A stretch of 64,000 nt of DNA from Sporolituus thermophilus DSM 23256 (GCF_900102435.1 NZ_FNBU01000003.1:1-64000); one strand, 5' to 3'; positions 49,839 to 58,311 are shown, numbered from the stretch's first letter. The notes: generated by a model not told the origin, from the letters alone. Translations and numbers: made by a program.

Positions 49839-50009
49839 ATGGGGCTCGATTTTCAAAAGAACCTGGGAGATACTGACCGGGCCGTCCGAATGGTTGTCGG
49901 GGGATTTTTGCTTGGGCTGGCTGCCAGCCAGACAATTGCCGGGCCTTGGGCAGTGGTTGCTGCCGTTTTCGGCGCGTCCCAGATCATCGAAGGCTATTAT
50001 GGGTATTGA
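49839..50009 (+). CDS. DUF2892 / YgaP-like membrane protein
   Basis: This 56-residue protein reads MGLDFQKNLGDTDRAVRMVV, GGFLLGLAASQTIAGPWAVV and AAVFGASQIIEGYYGY. The NxGxxDRxxR motif before two short helices is typical of DUF2892 (the membrane part of YgaP). The ATG at 49839 follows AGAAGGGGGAAAACGCT. Function is unknown. Confidence 0.8.
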   Translation: MGLDFQKNLGDTDRAVRMVVGGFLLGLAASQTIAGPWAVVAAVFGASQIIEGYYGY

Positions 50010-50033
50010 CTTGTCTATGATTTATTGGGTTGG

Positions 50034-50426
50034 TCAACCCGGAAGGCGAAGGTTTGACGTGCCATTGTGTTTATTTTCTAATGCGGTCAGTAACTCGTGA
50101 ACCGTTTCCCCGTCGTCGGGATAGGTAGCAATGACAGCTGAAATACTTTCCTCGTTTAGGATGGGCAGACGGCTTTTCAGTCTTTCCAGTATGACGTTTA
50201 CTCCCTCCCCGCCGGTAAATGGCAGGAGGAGCAATAAATTACGCTGCTCGGTTAAAAAGACCGAGTCTATCTCGCGGAGCAACGACCTAATCGTGTCTTT
50301 GACGGTAAAAAGTTGTGGCGAATTGTCGATGGAACGCAATTTAGGCGGTAAGTATAACCCGAGCAGAGCGAGCTTTGTTTTCGCTCTGCTCGCCCGGTTA
50401 ATCTCCAGGCGAATCGCATCTTCAAT
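50034..50426 (-). CDS. Degenerate GGDEF-like domain protein, start codon unclear
   Basis: A 130-codon frame follows the histidine kinase. It reads AIEDAIRLEINRASRAKTKL, ALLGLYLPPK, EIDSVFLTEQRNLLLLLPFT, GGEGVNVILERLKSRLP and VIATYPDDGETVHELLTALE. This parallels GGDEF domains from the alpha-1 helix to the C-terminal VGVATYP-DG--ELL-AAD segment, but the GGDEF signature itself is gone. No ATG, GTG or TTG starts the domain properly: a TTG at 50339 would lose its first third, and the first in-frame candidates are CTG (50432) or ATT (50426), overlapping the kinase stop codon. It is probably translationally coupled, or a remnant. Confidence 0.5.
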   Translation of the reverse strand: MEDAIRLEINRASRAKTKLALLGLYLPPKLRSIDNSPQLFTVKDTIRSLLREIDSVFLTEQRNLLLLLPFTGGEGVNVILERLKSRLPILNEESISAVIATYPDDGETVHELLTALENKHNGTSNLRLPG

Positions 50427-51507
50427 TGCCAGGGGAGGTCTTAAACCGCACCGTAAAAGTAGTGCCTTCGCCCGGAATGCTGTGGACGGTCACTGTCCCG
50501 CCGTGCGCTTCCACCAGGCTTTTTACGATTGCGAGGCCAATGCCGGAGCCGCCGCTTTGCCGGTCACGCGCTTCATCGCACCGATAAAATTGATCAAAAA
50601 TGTGCGGAACATGTTCCGGCGGTATGCCTGGGCCATCATCGGCTACCGTTACTTCGGACCACTCGTCTTCTTCCGTTACGGTCACCGTTACGCGGGCTCG
50701 TGCGTAGCGCAGCGCATTGGACAATAAGTTCTGGAAAATTTGCGTCGTCCGGCCAGGGTCGGCTTCGACGATGGCGTCTGAGCCTGAACAAGAGAGCAAA
50801 ATCCCTTTTTCTTCGGCAATAGGGTTAAGCAGGGCAACGCTTCTGCCTGCTAATTGCAGGAGGGATACTTTGGTTTTTTCCAGCGGCAGGTGTCCGGCAT
50901 TGGCCAGCGAGAGGTCCCGCAGATCCTTAATCAGCCGGCTAAGGTGAAGCGCTTCCTCGTGTAGCGATATAAGTTGTTCTTTATTCGGTTCGATGATGCC
51001 GTCAATCATTCCCTCCAGGTTACCTTGGATTATGGTAATCGGGGTTCGTAGTTCATGGGCGATGTCGGCGAGCAGACGTTTGCGCAGTTTTTCGTTAATG
51101 GCCAGCCGGTCGCTCATGCTGTTGAAAGCCTCGGCCAGACTTGCCAATTCGCCGCCGGTGGTGATCTCCACTTTTTGGCCGTATTTTCCCTCTTTGATTT
51201 CCGCCACGGCGAGACTGAGCCGCCTGAGCGGTTCCGAAATTCCCCTGGCGAGAACGTAACTGGCAGCCAATCCGACAATGAGCATACCGGCGCCTACCCA
51301 GGCAAGTCCCCGGTGGACCGACGACAGATAAGCCAGCTCGTGTACGCCGTACATGCCCATCATGTGCCCGTGGCCGGCGGCGCCCACGGCCGTGACGTAA
51401 GCCCGGAAATGCGTGGTCATCTGCCAGTCAGTCAGCCATATCATTACCCCTACAGTTACGGCCAGGAGGAGAAACACAAGGCCGGTTATTTTTTTAGTAA
51501 CACTCAT
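50422..51507 (-). CDS. Sensor histidine kinase (HAMP, BaeS/CzcS-like)
   Basis: This 361-residue kinase has two membrane helices around an extracytoplasmic loop rich in His and Met (GAAGHGHMMGMYGVHEL). HAMP (about 90-145), HisKA (RLLADIAHELRTPITIIQGN) and an ATPase domain (NLLSNALRYA, VADDGPGIPPEHVPHIFDQF, GGSGIGLAIVKSLVEAHGG) follow. The His/Met loop suggests metal sensing, which is inference. It overlaps the response regulator gene by four bases. Confidence 0.93.
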   Translation of the reverse strand: MSVTKKITGLVFLLLAVTVGVMIWLTDWQMTTHFRAYVTAVGAAGHGHMMGMYGVHELAYLSSVHRGLAWVGAGMLIVGLAASYVLARGISEPLRRLSLAVAEIKEGKYGQKVEITTGGELASLAEAFNSMSDRLAINEKLRKRLLADIAHELRTPITIIQGNLEGMIDGIIEPNKEQLISLHEEALHLSRLIKDLRDLSLANAGHLPLEKTKVSLLQLAGRSVALLNPIAEEKGILLSCSGSDAIVEADPGRTTQIFQNLLSNALRYARARVTVTVTEEDEWSEVTVADDGPGIPPEHVPHIFDQFYRCDEARDRQSGGSGIGLAIVKSLVEAHGGTVTVHSIPGEGTTFTVRFKTSPGN

Positions 51508-52190
51508 TTTTCTGCCTCCGCCGGCAGGAACTTATAGCCAATCCCGTAGACTGTTTGGATATACTGGGCATTGCCGAGTTTTCGCCGCAAATTTTTCACG
51601 TGCGCATCGACCGTTCTTTCGTACCCTTCAAACGAGTAGCCTTGTATATGCTCAATAATCTGAAGGCGGGAAAAAACCCTTTTCGGATTGCCGGCGAGCA
51701 GGGCAAGGAGCTTGAACTCTGTTGGCGTTAACTCTAACGGAACATCGTCGATTTTTGCCACATGTCTGTCTCGATCGATCGCGAGCCGGCCGGCAATTAT
51801 GACGCCGCTGCTTTCTTCTGTTCCTTTGCCGGACCGTCGCAGAATGGCTTTTACTCTTGCTACCACCTCTCTGGGGCTGAACGGTTTTACCACATAATCG
51901 TCGGCGCCCAGTTCAAGGCCAATCAGCTTATCGGTTTCCTCATCTCTGGCCGTAAGCATGATTATCGGTATATTGCCTTCTCTTCGCAGTCGCCGGCATA
52001 TTTCAAACCCGTCCAACTGTGGCAGCATTACATCCAGTACCGCGATATCCGGTGTTTTATCTTGGATGAGCCGCAGGCCTTCGGTTCCATCGTACGCTTC
52101 GTAGACGATAAAACCTTCCTTTTCAAAATAGGTTTTTAGAAGGGCGACGATTTTCTTGTCGTCGTCGACAATTGCTATTCGTTTAGCCAT
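51504..52190 (-). CDS. OmpR-family response regulator
   Basis: This 228-residue protein has a receiver domain (IAIVDDDKKIVALLKTYFEK, phospho-Asp in DIAVLDVMLPQLDGFE, Lys in VVKPFSPREVVARVKAILRR) and a winged helix (LTPTEFKLLALLAGNPKRVF, YERTVDAHVKNLRRKLGNAQ). It pairs with the downstream kinase. No target gene is adjacent, but the four 11-bp repeats at 35586 are of the right format for this family. Confidence 0.95.
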   Translation of the reverse strand: MAKRIAIVDDDKKIVALLKTYFEKEGFIVYEAYDGTEGLRLIQDKTPDIAVLDVMLPQLDGFEICRRLRREGNIPIIMLTARDEETDKLIGLELGADDYVVKPFSPREVVARVKAILRRSGKGTEESSGVIIAGRLAIDRDRHVAKIDDVPLELTPTEFKLLALLAGNPKRVFSRLQIIEHIQGYSFEGYERTVDAHVKNLRRKLGNAQYIQTVYGIGYKFLPAEAEK

Positions 52191-52290
52191 TTTTATGCAC
52201 CTCTATGGAACATTATATTATATCTTCTCCATGGTTCAATGCATTTTCTGGTCGCCGGAGCGCGAACGGCAAAGTAAGCGTCAGATACCA

Positions 52291-52425
52291 TCACTGACGA
52301 AACGCTAACAATTTAGATAAGCCAGCTAAAGGCGTTAGAGACGTGGCGTATAGTTCTTCGCCGACGACAGGAAAATTGCTCACAGTACCAGCTTTAGGCC
52401 AGCGAATCATGAACCCCACATCCAT
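52291..52425 (-). CDS. Possible 44-residue small protein
   Basis: The ATG at 52425 has GGGAGGAAAAAACAC upstream, a good ribosome site. The product is MDVGFMIRWPKAGTVSNFPV, VGEELYATSLTPLAGLSKLL, AFRQ. No family is recognised. It lies in the 543-bp gap between the response regulator and the glycosylation locus. The rest of that gap (52426-52733) contains only a Cys-rich 61-codon frame without support. Confidence 0.35.
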   Translation of the reverse strand: MDVGFMIRWPKAGTVSNFPVVGEELYATSLTPLAGLSKLLAFRQ

Positions 52426-52733
52426 GTGTTTTTTCCTCCCTTAATGCTATTAGCAGTAGCGACTAATTTATCCTGCGGCATCTGCCATCAAATTTTATTT
52501 TGTTTATTTTATGCAACCTTGCTAGCGACCGTGAGCGCAGGCAGCGGCCGCAGCAGTGATTATTTGCGGTAGAGCGATTGTTACCCATAAGGCGTAATCT
52601 TCGGCATGGGAATACAGGACTAGGACATTTATTGCACCAGGAACTCACAATTTAGATTTTTTTAACATATATTGTAATAGCCTGGGTGTTGATTGTTGGG
52701 GAAGAACTTGCGGGAAAAGGGGGGGCAAATAAG

Positions 52734-53258
52734 ATGGGGCCAAAGAACATAGAGTACCAAAACGGAATGTTCATTTTATCTAATCCCGACGATGTGACCG
52801 AGCTGGTGCTGAGCCTGCGCAACAAGCCACTGGATGAATACGTCACCGAACCAGTTGAGGTAACAAATGCAAAAAGTCAAAGCGAGATGTTGGAAGAAAT
52901 CACCGCCCGTCTCCAGACCATTGAGGAAAAGATGCAGCAGATGGAGAGTTCTTTCGCGGCTATTTTACGCCAAACGCTGGCTGAAAACGAGCGGAAAAGC
53001 GAGATGTTGACGAAAATTACCGCCCGTCTCCAGACTATTGAGGAAAAGCTGCAGCAGATGGAGAATTCTTTCGTGGCTATTTTGCTCCAGGCACTGGAGG
53101 AACAAGAAAACGAGCGGGTAAAAATTGAAGTCGAACGGCAGCAAGAATTGGCCGAGCGGGAGCGCCGGTTGCTAACAGAAATAGGGGCTATGCTGGAAAA
53201 AAAAACAGTTGAAAGGCAGCAGCTATCATGGTGGCAAAAACTGTTTGAAGCAAAATAG
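52734..53258 (+). CDS. Coiled-coil protein with short N-terminal shared domain
   Basis: This 174-residue protein has three parts. Residues 1-40 (IEYQNGMFILSNPDDVTELV, LSLRNKPLDEY) resemble segments found twice in the protein at 56743-57372. Two copies of a roughly 37-residue coil follow (SEMLEEITARLQTIEEKMQQ and SEMLTKITARLQTIEEKLQQ), then an acidic helix ending QQLSWWQKLFEAK. No catalytic motif is present. It begins 115 bp before a giant glycosyltransferase, so it could be its acceptor, scaffold or localisation factor. The ATG at 52734 has GGGGGGGCAAATAAG. Confidence 0.7.
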   Translation: MGPKNIEYQNGMFILSNPDDVTELVLSLRNKPLDEYVTEPVEVTNAKSQSEMLEEITARLQTIEEKMQQMESSFAAILRQTLAENERKSEMLTKITARLQTIEEKLQQMENSFVAILLQALEEQENERVKIEVERQQELAERERRLLTEIGAMLEKKTVERQQLSWWQKLFEAK

Positions 53259-53372
53259 ATTGGTGGAAAAGAGCGGAATTACCGCTTTTTTGTCCATAGC
53301 AAAGGATGGCGCCCATCGCAGTAGATATCGGCGGCTGGCATAGTTAGCCAATAAGGTCGTTTTCGTTAGGAG

Positions 53373-56300
53373 ATGAGAAACTTGCGGGTTGTACATGTTA
53401 ACCTTTTTGATTTCCAGGGAGGGGCGGCCAGAATTGCCTGGACGCTCATGGATGGCATGACCTCCTTAGGCTATGATGTCCATCTCTTTGCCCATCGCTG
53501 TACTACTAACGACCCACGGGTCATACCAACGCCATTTACAGAGGCCAAATGGCAACAAAAGCTGCTTAGGCAGCAATCTCAGGAGGGCTTGTTTGATTTA
53601 TACTCAGCCGCGCTAATCAAGGTGCTTAATGATCCTTTGTTTGACCAGGCGGACATTGTCCACCTGCACTGTATTGACGGCGGCTATTTTTCCTTTTTGC
53701 TGCTACCGTTCCTGACAGCCAAACCCACAGTATGGACAATGCATGACCCGCTTGCCTTCACTGCCGGGTGTTTAAATTCCGGTTCCTGCGACAGCTGGCG
53801 GCATAACTGGTGCGCACAATGTCCACAGGACGAAAATATTAAGAAACCGCCGCAGCGGGAGTTAGTGCAACTAATTAAAGCGTCGGTATACAAAATAGCT
53901 AAATTCACGGTGGTCTGTCCGTCAGCGTGGCTGGAAAAGCAGGCCAAAGACAGCATTTTGCAGGGACATGACATCAGATTGATTTACAACGGCATCGACA
54001 CCGACAATTTTCGTCCGGGTGATCGGGCCAAGCTGCGAAAAAAGCTGGGGCTGCCTGCGGACAAAAAAATCATTATGTTTGCCGCCCATGGTGGTTTTGA
54101 CAAAAATGCGAAGGACGGCGTTGTTTTGGCCCAGACCTTGAAAAAATTGCATGACCGCTACCCGGAACTGCTTTTGCTCAATATTGGTACCATAGATAAT
54201 TCTGCGTTCACCGGGCTGCCAACACCGCGAATAGACCTTCCGTTCATCGCCGATCCACGGCTCTTAGCCGAATACTATGGGGCGGCTGACCTTTTTGTTT
54301 CAACGTCCCTAGTGGACTTAAGCCTCACCATTTGTGAGGCCATGGCCTGCGGAACGCCGGTGGTGGCCTTCGCCGTCGGTGGCACGCCGGAAATTGTGGT
54401 ACACGCGGAAACAGGGTATCTCGCTGTACCGGGCGATAGTGACGACCTTGTCCGTGGCATTACTTATTTTCTGGATGATGGCGCTGTCCGGCAGCGCGCC
54501 GGCGATGCGGCGCGGCTAAGAATTATAGATAAATTCAGTGCTAAGCGCATGGTAGACGACTATATTGATCTTTATGAAGAAATATTATGGGCTGCCGGTG
54601 GCCCAAACTTGATAGCCGTGGGCCCCGAACGGTTACCCCGGTTGATAGCAAAAAGCCAAAGCCAAGGCTGGGCGCAAGTCTGGCAGGAGTTTCGGAAACT
54701 CTATAATACCTTTGCGCCGGAGGATGTGCCACAACGGGCTATCTTTCTTGACCGGTTCTTTAGCTGTTGCCTTCAGTCCGTAAACGCGGCGGCCCAGAGC
54801 TCAGAATTCTGGGACATTATTGAACAATGGCACAAATATCGCTTGCTGCCGTTACGCTGTGACGGGTTGCCGCCGGCGGAACAACAGGCGCTTTTGTATT
54901 TTTGCCAGATCCTGCGGGAGAAAATGCGCGAGTATTTAGTCCATACACCGCTTACCGAACTGGCTAAACTGAACGAACAGCGGCAGCAGCTGCTTCTTAA
55001 GATCTGGCGACAGGTATTCCTCGATGCTTTCTCTTCCCTCAACCTTGAGGCCAATGTTCCCGCTGCGCCGGGGCATAGCCAAGATTTTCCCGTTGACAGG
55101 AGTTCGGCCGATTGGTATAAACAGCTGATGGTGGCAAGCATGGATTATCCCTTTGCCGCCCCTACTAGTCCCATTACTGCCGTTGAGCTGTGGCAACATC
55201 CGGTACTGCCTTTTTGCGTCAAAGCCATCATTACTTATTGGCTGCTTAACGTACCGTTTTTTAATATTGCGGAACAACACCGACAAAAGTTTTTACAATA
55301 CGCAAGCGAATTGTGCCAATTGTCTATGTCACGCCGGTTTTTCATTCCCTTTGTCGGCGCGGTTATGGAAGGCTTCTGGCGTATTTCCTATGTCGGCGGC
55401 AACAATGTCGATGCTCTTTCGGCTTTTGGCGATTTTATCGCCAGGCACATGCGGCGGTTCTTCCCGCAATATGCAGCATTGGACCATAGCCGGAAGAAGC
55501 GCCGGACAGGCGATAAAATTCGCATTGGCTATATATCAAGAATGTTTCGCCATCAGGCCGTTAGTTACTACATGGTGAACAGGGTGATCCACCATGATAA
55601 AAGCAAGTTTGAAGTATATGTATTTGCGCTTGGTGGCTACCATGATGAGATTAGCGAATTATTTGTCAAGCATAGCGACTATTTTAAACGGTTTCCCAAC
55701 ATGTATGATATTGAAAGTATCGCCCAAAGCATTGTTGACAGCCAACTGGATATTTTGATCTATACCGACATTGGTATGGACCCGGTTACCTACATGCTGG
55801 CCGGTTTGCAGTTGGCTCCCGTGCAGTGTGCAATGGTAGGCCATGGGACGACGACCGGTATGCCGACAATCCAATACTATATCAGCGGCGATTTTGAACC
55901 GGTCGATGCCGACAGGCACTATCGGGAGACACTGATAAGACTGCCCAATTTGGGAGCGGCCCAGTATCCGCCGCCGTTCACGCAAGAGCCGCTTCCTACT
56001 CGCAAGGACTGGAAAATTCCCGAAGACGTTGTCGTTTTCGTTTCCTGCGCCAACGGCATTAAGCATGGTCCCCAGCGGGACGCCCTCCTGATTGATATTC
56101 TGAAAAAGGCACCTAATGCCTGCATCGTACTTAAGCCCTATCATGCTTCCAATGTAGATAATCCGTTGACCCGACGAATTATGACGATAGCACGGGAGGC
56201 AGGCGTAGACAACCGCTTGTTCATTATTCCGCCGCTTAAGCACGTAGTGGCCCTATTAGCCATTGCCGATGTACAACTTGATACTTATCCTTACGGCGGC

Positions 56301-56642
56301 TGGACAACCAACATGGAAGCGCTGTATATGGGATTGCCTATTGTCACCCAGGAAGGCGAGATGGCCCGTAGCCGTTGGGGAGCCCATATGCTCCGGGCTT
56401 TAGGCATCCAGGAAGGCATTGCCGTCAATGAGACTCAATATGTTGACTGGGCGGTGCGGTTTGCCCAAGATGAAGAATTGCGCCGGCGGGTCAGGGACCA
56501 GATACGCAAGCGGGCCAGGAGCATCCTGTTTAATGGCGCCGCGGCTCAGCCGGCCTTTGAGGCTGTCTTAACCCGGCTTGTTAATGAGTACCGCGCTGCC
56601 AAACACCAGGCCGGTTTTTATGCAGTACGCCGGAAATGGTGA
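53373..56642 (+). CDS. Double glycosyltransferase: GT4 domain plus OGT (GT41)-like domain
   Basis: This 1089-residue protein is a fusion. The N-terminus (about 1-420) is a GT4-type transferase: VHVNLFDFQGGAARIAWTLM, TVWTMHDPLAFTAGCLNSGS, LIYNGIDTDNFRPGDRAKLR and the nucleotide-sugar site LTICEAMACGTPVVAFAVGG. The middle (about 420-690) is helical and unassigned. The C-terminus (about 705-1089) resembles O-GlcNAc transferase/SPINDLY catalytic halves: KIRIGYISRMFRHQAVSYYM, LAPVQCAMVGHGTTTGMPTI, FVSCANGIKHGPQRDALLID and VQLDTYPYGGWTTNMEALYM. The TPR array usual before OGT is absent. It probably adds two different sugars, or extends a protein-linked sugar, on a cytoplasmic target. Confidence 0.88.
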   Translation: MRNLRVVHVNLFDFQGGAARIAWTLMDGMTSLGYDVHLFAHRCTTNDPRVIPTPFTEAKWQQKLLRQQSQEGLFDLYSAALIKVLNDPLFDQADIVHLHCIDGGYFSFLLLPFLTAKPTVWTMHDPLAFTAGCLNSGSCDSWRHNWCAQCPQDENIKKPPQRELVQLIKASVYKIAKFTVVCPSAWLEKQAKDSILQGHDIRLIYNGIDTDNFRPGDRAKLRKKLGLPADKKIIMFAAHGGFDKNAKDGVVLAQTLKKLHDRYPELLLLNIGTIDNSAFTGLPTPRIDLPFIADPRLLAEYYGAADLFVSTSLVDLSLTICEAMACGTPVVAFAVGGTPEIVVHAETGYLAVPGDSDDLVRGITYFLDDGAVRQRAGDAARLRIIDKFSAKRMVDDYIDLYEEILWAAGGPNLIAVGPERLPRLIAKSQSQGWAQVWQEFRKLYNTFAPEDVPQRAIFLDRFFSCCLQSVNAAAQSSEFWDIIEQWHKYRLLPLRCDGLPPAEQQALLYFCQILREKMREYLVHTPLTELAKLNEQRQQLLLKIWRQVFLDAFSSLNLEANVPAAPGHSQDFPVDRSSADWYKQLMVASMDYPFAAPTSPITAVELWQHPVLPFCVKAIITYWLLNVPFFNIAEQHRQKFLQYASELCQLSMSRRFFIPFVGAVMEGFWRISYVGGNNVDALSAFGDFIARHMRRFFPQYAALDHSRKKRRTGDKIRIGYISRMFRHQAVSYYMVNRVIHHDKSKFEVYVFALGGYHDEISELFVKHSDYFKRFPNMYDIESIAQSIVDSQLDILIYTDIGMDPVTYMLAGLQLAPVQCAMVGHGTTTGMPTIQYYISGDFEPVDADRHYRETLIRLPNLGAAQYPPPFTQEPLPTRKDWKIPEDVVVFVSCANGIKHGPQRDALLIDILKKAPNACIVLKPYHASNVDNPLTRRIMTIAREAGVDNRLFIIPPLKHVVALLAIADVQLDTYPYGGWTTNMEALYMGLPIVTQEGEMARSRWGAHMLRALGIQEGIAVNETQYVDWAVRFAQDEELRRRVRDQIRKRARSILFNGAAAQPAFEAVLTRLVNEYRAAKHQAGFYAVRRKW

Positions 56643-56664
56643 CACCATTTCCGGCGTACTGCAT
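56620..56664. repeat. Perfect 22-bp inverted repeat over the glycosyltransferase stop codon
   Basis: The arms 56620-56641 and 56643-56664 are exact complements around a single A. They begin ATGCAGTACGCCGG and contain the TGA stop. No T tract follows, so it is not a standard terminator. It would form a very stable hairpin between this gene and the next. Confidence 0.9.
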
Positions 56665-56742
56665 ATACTACATCATCTTTTACCACAGGATAAATCATTG
56701 CCAGAAGGCGAACATGCGGAAGCAGAGGAGGTTAAACCACCG

Positions 56743-57372
56743 ATGAGCGCTGAAGGTAAAATTTTTAGCAAACTGGCAGCCATGGGTGAACGGCAGAGCT
56801 GGGAACTGACTTCGCCGGAACCGACGGCTCAGTTGCTGCGGGATGAGTATCTGGCCTGGCAGGACGGGGAGCAAAAAGTGTATATATTGCCGCCAGAGGC
56901 TGGCGAGCAGCTGCTGCGCGGCCTTCCTGACGCTGAACCGGGCGAATTCACTCTGACCCGGGTGTGGCGGCGGGAGGAGGCAGAGGCCCAAAATGTTCAG
57001 AGCGTCACATTGCAGGAAATAGCAGCCCGGCTGCAGGCCATACCCGACGCTGCCTCGCCTGAGCCGGCAGCCGCCGCGGGCGAAGACATGGCACAGTTTC
57101 CAGGTGATGCGGAGGTAGAGTGGCAATACGGGGAGGAAGCTTACGTGTTGCCCAATACCGCCGCTGTCGACGAATTTTTACGCAATTTGGCAGGCAGTAG
57201 TGCGGAAAACTTTAGCCAGAACCGGCTGTGGCAAAAACCGGTCATGACTACCGGCCAGAAAAAGCAGGAGGCCCTCTTGGAGGAAATAGCCGCCCGTCTC
57301 CGGGCTATCGAAGAGCAGCTCGCGCGGCTGGAGAAATTTTTAATGACAGGCGACGTGGTAGCCGTAAGATAA
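56743..57372 (+). CDS. Acidic protein with two copies of the shared short domain and a C-terminal coil
   Basis: This 209-residue protein contains two versions of a segment also present in the 52734 gene product: YLAWQDGEQKVYILPPEAGE with QLLRGLPDAEPG near residue 40, and VEWQYGEEAYVLPNTAAVDE with FLRNLAGSS near residue 130. Each is followed by a heptad-like helix (LQEIAARLQAI; ALLEEIAARLRAIEEQLARL). The domain pattern is (W/Y)Q-x-G-x(2-4)-(F/V/Y)-x-L-(P/S)-x(4-8)-E-x-L-x(2)-L. The ATG at 56743 has GAGGAGGTTAAACCACC; earlier in-frame starts lie inside the inverted repeat. Its place beside the glycosyltransferase suggests a partner or substrate. No known family is recognised. Confidence 0.65.
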   Translation: MSAEGKIFSKLAAMGERQSWELTSPEPTAQLLRDEYLAWQDGEQKVYILPPEAGEQLLRGLPDAEPGEFTLTRVWRREEAEAQNVQSVTLQEIAARLQAIPDAASPEPAAAAGEDMAQFPGDAEVEWQYGEEAYVLPNTAAVDEFLRNLAGSSAENFSQNRLWQKPVMTTGQKKQEALLEEIAARLRAIEEQLARLEKFLMTGDVVAVR

Positions 57373-57395
57373 TAGAAGGCTTTTTTAAAACAAAG

Positions 57396-57419
57396 GAGGG
57401 CAGACCGCAGTCTGCCCTC
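57396..57419. terminator. Bidirectional terminator
   Basis: The stem GAGGGCAGAC / GTCTGCCCTC with a CGCA loop is followed by TCTCTT on plus and CTTTGTTTT on minus. It lies between convergent genes. Confidence 0.85.
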
Positions 57420-57436
57420 TCTTGGCAATAACCTTC

Positions 57437-58216
57437 CTACGGACAGGTAGGACAGGCAATGTTGTTACAAAGTGGGAAGTTATGGCTGAAGGTAGTGAAC
57501 TCGCTTTTGACCGTGAACTGTGCGAAGTTTTCGATTTCAGGATAGGGCTGAACGGCCATGACCCACAGGTTTTCGTGGCGCCACAGTTTGTCAATGATTT
57601 TGCCTCTAAGCTCGATCCTATCGCCGGTGGCGTTGACCTGGGCCCGCAGTACGGCTTTAATGCAGGAACCGTCGGTCTTACTGATAATTTCTCTCATTGC
57701 AGCTGCATTGGGAACTCCAGTACAGGTAGCGAAGTCGAAGGTGTTACTGAAATCGCAGGTAAACCTGATACAGGTCGGCAGGGCTACCGCACATTGACCG
57801 GACTGACAGATAATCATTATCCCGACTTGGACATTAATCGCCTGACAGCTGGCGTCCAGTTCTTCCTCAGCGCAGGTAATTACAACTTGGCATACTTCGT
57901 TCGGGGTAAGTGTCGGGAAAGTAACACCTTGTGGTAAATTTATCCGGCATCTGCCGACAGGCGGATAGGGAATGTCTACGTTAACCACATGGGTGCAAAT
58001 ATGGGTGACCTCTTCAACGCAAATATCATGGCAGCAGCAATTGGGTCCAGGATGGTTCGGTACATTGCCTGGTACTGTCCTTCCAGTCGCAATATTGCAG
58101 GTCGCGTTTTGACCCTTGTTGCAGCACTCGCTGCAAGGACCATCGGTGTTACAAGGGCAATTTTCTTGCCTGAGACTGGCAAACTCAGGTACTTCTAATT
58201 TGTATTCTTCTATCAT
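57437..58216 (-). CDS. Cysteine-rich protein, possible spore-surface/coat protein
   Basis: This 259-residue protein has more than 25 cysteines, many paired (NCPCNTDGPCSECCNKGQ, PGPNCCCHDICVEEVTHICT), and ends PLCNNIACPTCP. A central region (VNVDIPYPPVGRCRINLPQG, VCQVVITCAEEELDASCQAI) is beta-rich and resembles DUF3794/SipL-like or spore-coat-associated proteins in style. That assignment is weak. It has no signal peptide. AAAAGGAGGCAAATAT precedes the ATG. Proximity to the glycosyltransferase locus makes a glycosylated surface layer an attractive but untested link. Confidence 0.7.
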   Translation of the reverse strand: MIEEYKLEVPEFASLRQENCPCNTDGPCSECCNKGQNATCNIATGRTVPGNVPNHPGPNCCCHDICVEEVTHICTHVVNVDIPYPPVGRCRINLPQGVTFPTLTPNEVCQVVITCAEEELDASCQAINVQVGIMIICQSGQCAVALPTCIRFTCDFSNTFDFATCTGVPNAAAMREIISKTDGSCIKAVLRAQVNATGDRIELRGKIIDKLWRHENLWVMAVQPYPEIENFAQFTVKSEFTTFSHNFPLCNNIACPTCP

Positions 58217-58311
58217 ATATTTGCCTCCTTTTAATTATTACTCAGGTTAAGTTTAGCAAACGACTTTAATAGCTGGTTATCTCCCCCCTTCGAGGCGTAA
58301 ATTTTATTTTG

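Noticed and set aside
52463-52648. Cys-rich 61-codon minus-strand frame
   Set aside because: It lacks a convincing ribosome site, and another frame over the same bases is equally open.
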